Below are positions 63,675 to 64,000 of a stretch of DNA of 64,000 nucleotides, piece by piece. Each line of letters starts with the position of its first letter. The first letter of the stretch is position 1. The notes beneath the pieces are model-generated. The model saw nothing but the letters and a program-made list of their open reading frames with translations, was not told where the DNA came from and did no database searches. The stretch lies in NCBI GenBank assembly GCA_964215955.1, contig CAXPDR010000017.1, positions 1-64,000 of the forward strand, written 5' to 3'. Made by a program: the position numbers and the translations under genes. This DNA is from GCA-2706205 sp964215955 (lineage in GTDB: Bacteria > Bdellovibrionota > Bacteriovoracia > Bacteriovoracales > Bacteriovoracaceae).

Positions 63675-64000
63675 ATGAAAACAATTTTAATTATAACACT
63701 CCTTAGTTTAAATAGTATTTCTTTCGCTGCAAAAGTAGATGAATGTGTCTTTATCGAAGATACAAATTTCATGCAGGTCGCAAACTCTCAGGCTACTCTA
63801 ACTATTGATCATGCCGATGATCATGGTTTTGAGCTTTATGGACCTAAAGGAATGAAGAAATGGCTAAAAGATATTGATCAAGCCTATCTTGATTGTGAGA
63901 AATACTCACTTTCACAAACTAAAAATAATGCAGGTTATCCAAGTTTCTCAGAAATTGAGGCTAAACTTAAAAGTCTTGTTGGTAAGTATCCTAAAATTGC
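63675..64000 (+). CDS. Secreted M14 zinc carboxypeptidase, partial (5' part)
   Basis: The reading frame starts at ATG 63675 and runs off the window. A signal peptide (MKTILIITLLSLNSISFAA) precedes a propeptide-like region with HGFELYGPKGMKKWLKDI, and the final codons read YPSFSEIEAKLKSLVGKYPK, the N-terminal block of M14 carboxypeptidases. The zinc ligands lie beyond the window, so the assignment rests on this block only. No strong ribosome-binding site is seen. Confidence 0.65.
   Translation, partial: MKTILIITLLSLNSISFAAKVDECVFIEDTNFMQVANSQATLTIDHADDHGFELYGPKGMKKWLKDIDQAYLDCEKYSLSQTKNNAGYPSFSEIEAKLKSLVGKYPKI

Noticed and set aside
1..64000. CRISPR arrays, tRNA and rRNA genes, prophage or integrative element
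   Set aside because: No regularly spaced repeats, no cloverleaf with the usual T-loop sequence, and no phage or conjugation genes were recognised on either strand.

Overview
The window comes from an AT-rich, Gram-negative, motile bacterium. I infer a member of the Bdellovibrionota (Bacteriovorax/Halobacteriovorax-like predatory bacteria). The grounds are the many secreted proteins of unknown family, a large set of exported hydrolases (trypsin-like, subtilisin-like, M14 carboxypeptidase, lipase, a possible caspase-like protein), several outer-membrane barrels, the deep two-component/chemosensory repertoire, and AT-rich coding sequence with tight operons. This assignment is inference from gene content, not from a marker-gene comparison. 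Nearly all genes look intact. I found no tRNA, rRNA, CRISPR array, prophage or complete insertion sequence.

Layout. 1-5087: IS-like end repeats beside a secreted protein with a caspase-like His/Cys pair, a sulfatase-modifying-factor-like lipoprotein, a TSUP transporter, and a membrane-anchored coiled-coil protein on the minus strand. 5469-11996: a three-gene operon for a MotB/OmpA-like protein with a very long periplasmic coiled coil, a MotA/TolQ/ExbB-like channel, and an FHA-domain protein whose huge cytoplasmic coiled coil is built of 11-residue repeats. This is the best candidate in the window for an undescribed system, a signal-gated ion-driven machine. 11998-18314: small envelope proteins, FadH-type reductase, a Na/phosphate symporter and a TrmB-like methyltransferase. 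18434-27765: a chemosensory cluster (CheA, CheW, CheB, CheY, CheR, an Hpt-REC protein and a second REC-Hpt-CheA) without any chemoreceptor gene. 27878-30182: two convergent secreted proteases sharing a bidirectional terminator.

30358-36895 is a housekeeping operon, uvrA-pyrC-cdd-priA. 37019-38291 is an unstable-looking stretch with a secreted protein and the 5' remnant of an IS3-type transposase gene, followed by yidD. 38652-42978 runs folE2-DUF2797-membrane protein-cysS-low-molecular-weight phosphatase. 43036-46356 holds a DksA-like regulator, a second TSUP transporter, a 64-residue orphan histidine-kinase dimerisation-like protein and tandem barrel paralogues. rpsD follows.

47262-51016 (minus strand) is the riboflavin operon, headed by a tyrosine-recombinase homologue that has lost most of its catalytic residues and is translationally coupled to ribD. 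51117-54229 holds three secreted proteins of unknown family. 54402-59444 is rnc-era-der followed by a lipase and a small secreted protein. Der carries an acidic insertion of roughly 105 residues inside its second GTPase domain, and rnc is preceded by a long stem-loop that could be an RNase III target. 59433-61742 (minus strand) encodes two barrels and fructose-1,6-bisphosphatase. The window closes with a YfgM-like protein and BamB (the E. coli order yfgM-bamB-der, here rearranged) and the beginning of an M14 carboxypeptidase.
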